DNA of 8,239 nucleotides from the NCBI GenBank assembly GCA_023255415.1, contig JALRIN010000060.1, positions 1 through 8,239 of the forward strand. Direction: 5' to 3'. Position numbers and translations under genes: made by a program. The DNA is from Cypionkella sp. Its GTDB lineage: Bacteria > Pseudomonadota > Alphaproteobacteria > Rhodobacterales > Rhodobacteraceae. Under the pieces are notes generated by a model. That model had not been told where the DNA came from. It did not search any database and saw only the letters and a program-made list of their open reading frames with translations. This document shows positions 6,303 through 8,239 of this stretch, piece by piece; the first letter of the stretch is position 1; each line of letters starts with the position of its first letter.

Positions 6303-6923
6303 ATGACAGGAGTGACCCCAAACCGATCCCTTCCGTTCTCGCAAAACCTGCTGGCGCAATTGCACGGCGGCGACACTGCGCGTGTGTCGCTGCAAGACCT
6401 GCTGGATGGGGTGAAAACCCATGCAAGGGCGACGCTGATGATATTGTTTTCACTGCCAAATCTGGTGCCAAGCGTGCCGGGCATGTCGGCGATCACCGGC
6501 CTGCCACTGCTGTATCTGGCGCTGCAGATGATGATGGGAAACCCGGTGTGGTTGCCAAAATTCATCGCCGGACGCAGCTTTTTGCGCAGTGATTTGCTGC
6601 GTATCATCACCCGCTTGCTGCCCTATTTGCAGCGCGTCGAGCGGGTGTTACAGCCGCGCCATCTGATTTTATCGCGTCCAAAAGTGGTGCAGCTGATCGG
6701 TTTGGTCTGCGTGGTGCTGTCAACCTTGATCGCATTGCCGATTCCCTTGGGCAATTTCTTGCCCGCGGTGGCGATCATTCTGTTCAGTCTGGGCACACTT
6801 GAATCCGACGGCCTGTTTATCATGGCAGGCTTCGCCACCTCGGTGGCGTCAGTTTTGTTCATCACCATCTTTTATTGGGGGGTGATCGTGGCGGTGCTGC
6901 GGATGATGGGCCACGCAGCTTAA
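6303..6923 (+). CDS. ExoD-family inner-membrane protein
   Basis: The 206-residue protein matches the exopolysaccharide synthesis ExoD family. It has a short hydrophilic N-terminus with S-L-Q-D-L-L-D-G (29-36), a hydrophobic stretch with F-S-L-P-N-L-V-P-S-V-P-G (49-60) and I-T-G-L-P-L-L-Y-L-A-L-Q (64-75), a basic amphipathic middle (91-125) and three hydrophobic segments (about 130-148, 150-165, 171-198) with the P-I-P-L-G-N-F-L-P-A motif (146-155). ExoD was first linked to exopolysaccharide production and nodule invasion in rhizobia, but its biochemical activity is unknown. The start is uncertain: ATG 6303 gives MTGVTPNRSLPF without a clear ribosome binding site, and an in-frame TTG at 6261 would add 14 residues of unlikely sequence. 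It stands alone on the plus strand, with no polysaccharide genes around it, so no pathway can be inferred from context. Confidence 0.9.
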   Translation: MTGVTPNRSLPFSQNLLAQLHGGDTARVSLQDLLDGVKTHARATLMILFSLPNLVPSVPGMSAITGLPLLYLALQMMMGNPVWLPKFIAGRSFLRSDLLRIITRLLPYLQRVERVLQPRHLILSRPKVVQLIGLVCVVLSTLIALPIPLGNFLPAVAIILFSLGTLESDGLFIMAGFATSVASVLFITIFYWGVIVAVLRMMGHAA

Positions 6924-6935
6924 CGCCGCGTGGCC
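6909..6935. terminator. Possible hairpin between convergent exoD and guaB
   Basis: GGCCACGC (6909-6916) and GCGTGGCC (6928-6935) pair perfectly across an 11-nt loop that contains the exoD stop codon TAA (6921-6923). The guaB stop codon lies at 6942-6944, so the hairpin sits in the 18-bp gap between convergent genes. It lacks a T-tract on either strand, so it would be a weak intrinsic terminator at best; it may instead stabilise transcript ends. Confidence 0.45.
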
Positions 6936-6941
6936 AAGGCT

Positions 6942-8239
6942 TTAGCCGATACGGTAGTTCGGGCTTTCGCGGGTGATCTGCACATCATGCACATGGCTTT
7001 CCTTTAGCCCCGCGCCGGTGATCTTCACAAAATGGCAATCTTTGCGCATATCGGCCACTGTGGCGCAGCCGGTATAGCCCATCGCCGCGCGCAAGCCGCC
7101 CACCATCTGATGGATTACCGCTGCCGCCGAGCCTTTGTAGGGCACTTGGCCTTCGATGCCCTCTGGCACCAGTTTGTCGCTGGCCGCATCCTTTTGGAAA
7201 TAGCGATCGGCCGAGCCGCGCGCCATTGCCCCCAGCGAGCCCATACCGCGATAGGCCTTGAACGAGCGGCCCTGCCACAAAATCACCTCGCCCGGAGATT
7301 CGTCGGTGCCCGCAATCGCAGAGCCGACCATGGCACAGGATGCCCCCGCCGCAATCGCCTTGGCAAAATCGCCCGAGAATTTGATGCCGCCATCGGCGAT
7401 CACGGGCACTTTGCCCGCGGCACGTGCCGAATCCATAATCGCGGTCAGCTGTGGCACACCCACCCCCGCCACGATCCGCGTCGTGCAGATCGACCCCGGG
7501 CCGATGCCCACCTTGACCGCATCAGCCCCCGCGCCAATCAACGCGCGCGTGGCCTCGGCGGTGGCGACATTGCCCGCCACCACTTGCACTGCGTTCGAGA
7601 ATTTCTTGATCCGGTCGACCGCAATCGCCACACCTTCCGAGTGTCCATGCGCGGTGTCGATCACCACCATATCAACGCCCGCTTCGATCAAAGCCATCGA
7701 GCGTTCAAAGCCCGCATCGCCCACGGTCGAGGCCGCAGCCACCCGCAAACGCCCCAGATCATCCTTGCAGGCTTGTGGGTTCAGCACGGCCTTTTCGGTG
7801 TCTTTCAGCGTCAAAAGTCCGGTCAGCTTGCCCGCGCCATCGGTCACCAGCAGCTTTTCAATCCGCCGCGCCTTCATCAGCGAAATCGCCGCATCGCGGT
7901 CAACGGGTTCGCGCAAAAGGGCTAGGTTTTCCGAAGACATCATCGCATGCACAGGGGTCTTGTCATCGCTGGCAAAGCGCATGTCGCGGTTGGTCACAAT
8001 GCCCAACACCCGGCCGTCATGGTCAACAACCGGAAAGCCGGTGATCTGATAACGCTCCATCAGCAGCTTGGCATCGCCCAGTGTTTGCTCGGGCGTCAGC
8101 GTGATCGGCTGATAGACCACACCGCTTTCAAAACGCTTCACTCGGCTGACTTCGCGGGCCTGCGTCGCCACATCCAAGTTGCGATGAATAACGCCGATGC
8201 CGCCCGCCTGCGCCATGGCAATCGCCATACGGCCTTCGG
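6942..8239 (-). CDS. guaB: Inosine-5'-monophosphate dehydrogenase, 5' end cut by the window edge
   Basis: IMP dehydrogenase oxidises IMP to XMP with NAD+, the committed step of guanine nucleotide synthesis. The frame is open to 8239, reading E-G-R before M-A-I-A-M-A-Q-A-G-G-I-G-V-I-H-R-N; this is internal, and about 55 N-terminal residues are missing. Numbering from that internal Met (8228), two CBS domains span about 40-150, with D-T-A-H-G-H at 191-196. The catalytic loop GIGPGSICTTR (241-251) carries the nucleophile Cys248 (codon 7487-7485). The phosphate-binding V-I-A-D-G-G-I, the flap Y-R-G-M-G-S-L-G-A-M and the A-R-G-S-A-D-R-Y-F stretch follow. The C-terminus ends S-P-N-Y-R-I-G and the stop is TAA at 6944-6942. 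No residue expected in the visible part is missing. It converges on exoD with an 18-bp gap. Confidence 0.99.
   Translation of the reverse strand, partial: EGRMAIAMAQAGGIGVIHRNLDVATQAREVSRVKRFESGVVYQPITLTPEQTLGDAKLLMERYQITGFPVVDHDGRVLGIVTNRDMRFASDDKTPVHAMMSSENLALLREPVDRDAAISLMKARRIEKLLVTDGAGKLTGLLTLKDTEKAVLNPQACKDDLGRLRVAAASTVGDAGFERSMALIEAGVDMVVIDTAHGHSEGVAIAVDRIKKFSNAVQVVAGNVATAEATRALIGAGADAVKVGIGPGSICTTRIVAGVGVPQLTAIMDSARAAGKVPVIADGGIKFSGDFAKAIAAGASCAMVGSAIAGTDESPGEVILWQGRSFKAYRGMGSLGAMARGSADRYFQKDAASDKLVPEGIEGQVPYKGSAAAVIHQMVGGLRAAMGYTGCATVADMRKDCHFVKITGAGLKESHVHDVQITRESPNYRIG

Noticed and set aside
7032..7925. Plus-strand open frame opposite guaB
   Set aside because: It lies wholly within the guaB coding region on the other strand; composition is that of a shadow frame.

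Overview
The window reads as a chromosomal core region of an alphaproteobacterium, most likely a member of the Rhodobacterales. Supporting this are a GC-rich sequence, a CckA-type hybrid histidine kinase next to recA, the C-G-G-G-G-K motif I of the alphaproteobacterial RsmB-like methyltransferases, a CtrA-type site (TTAA-N7-TTAAC) and a LexA site of the alphaproteobacterial GTTC-N7-GTTC kind. The genus is not resolved.

Layout from left to right. (1) 1-255 is foreign to the rest: about 48% GC by hand count (115/240 for positions 1-240). On the minus strand it holds the C-terminal end of an acetoacetyl-CoA synthetase-like protein and the first 12 codons of a downstream gene. (2) At 256-271 this joins the 5' part of alaS (minus), which is cut after residue 312 of roughly 880. 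(3) recA (minus) is complete, with its own LexA-like operator and promoter and a strong intrinsic terminator that separates it from alaS. (4) cckA (minus) is complete, with a perfect CtrA-type site just upstream. (5) An rsmB-like rRNA cytosine methyltransferase (minus) is complete. (6) An exoD-family membrane protein gene lies alone on the plus strand, divergent from rsmB and convergent with guaB. (7) guaB (minus) runs off the right edge and lacks about 55 N-terminal codons.

Functionally these are housekeeping genes: translation (alaS, rsmB), recombination and SOS (recA), purine synthesis (guaB), plus the top kinase of the CckA-ChpT-CtrA phosphorelay. The recA and cckA promoter regions carry sites for the two regulators one would expect, LexA and CtrA, suggesting SOS control of recA and feedback from CtrA onto its own kinase gene.

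I found no sign of an undescribed defence, mobile or biosynthetic system, and no tRNA, rRNA, CRISPR or insertion sequence. The most notable feature is the alaS/acetoacetyl-CoA synthetase junction. A 16-bp stretch there makes sense in both reading frames, which is best explained as a microhomology-driven chimera (assembly or amplification artefact) and less likely a real rearrangement.
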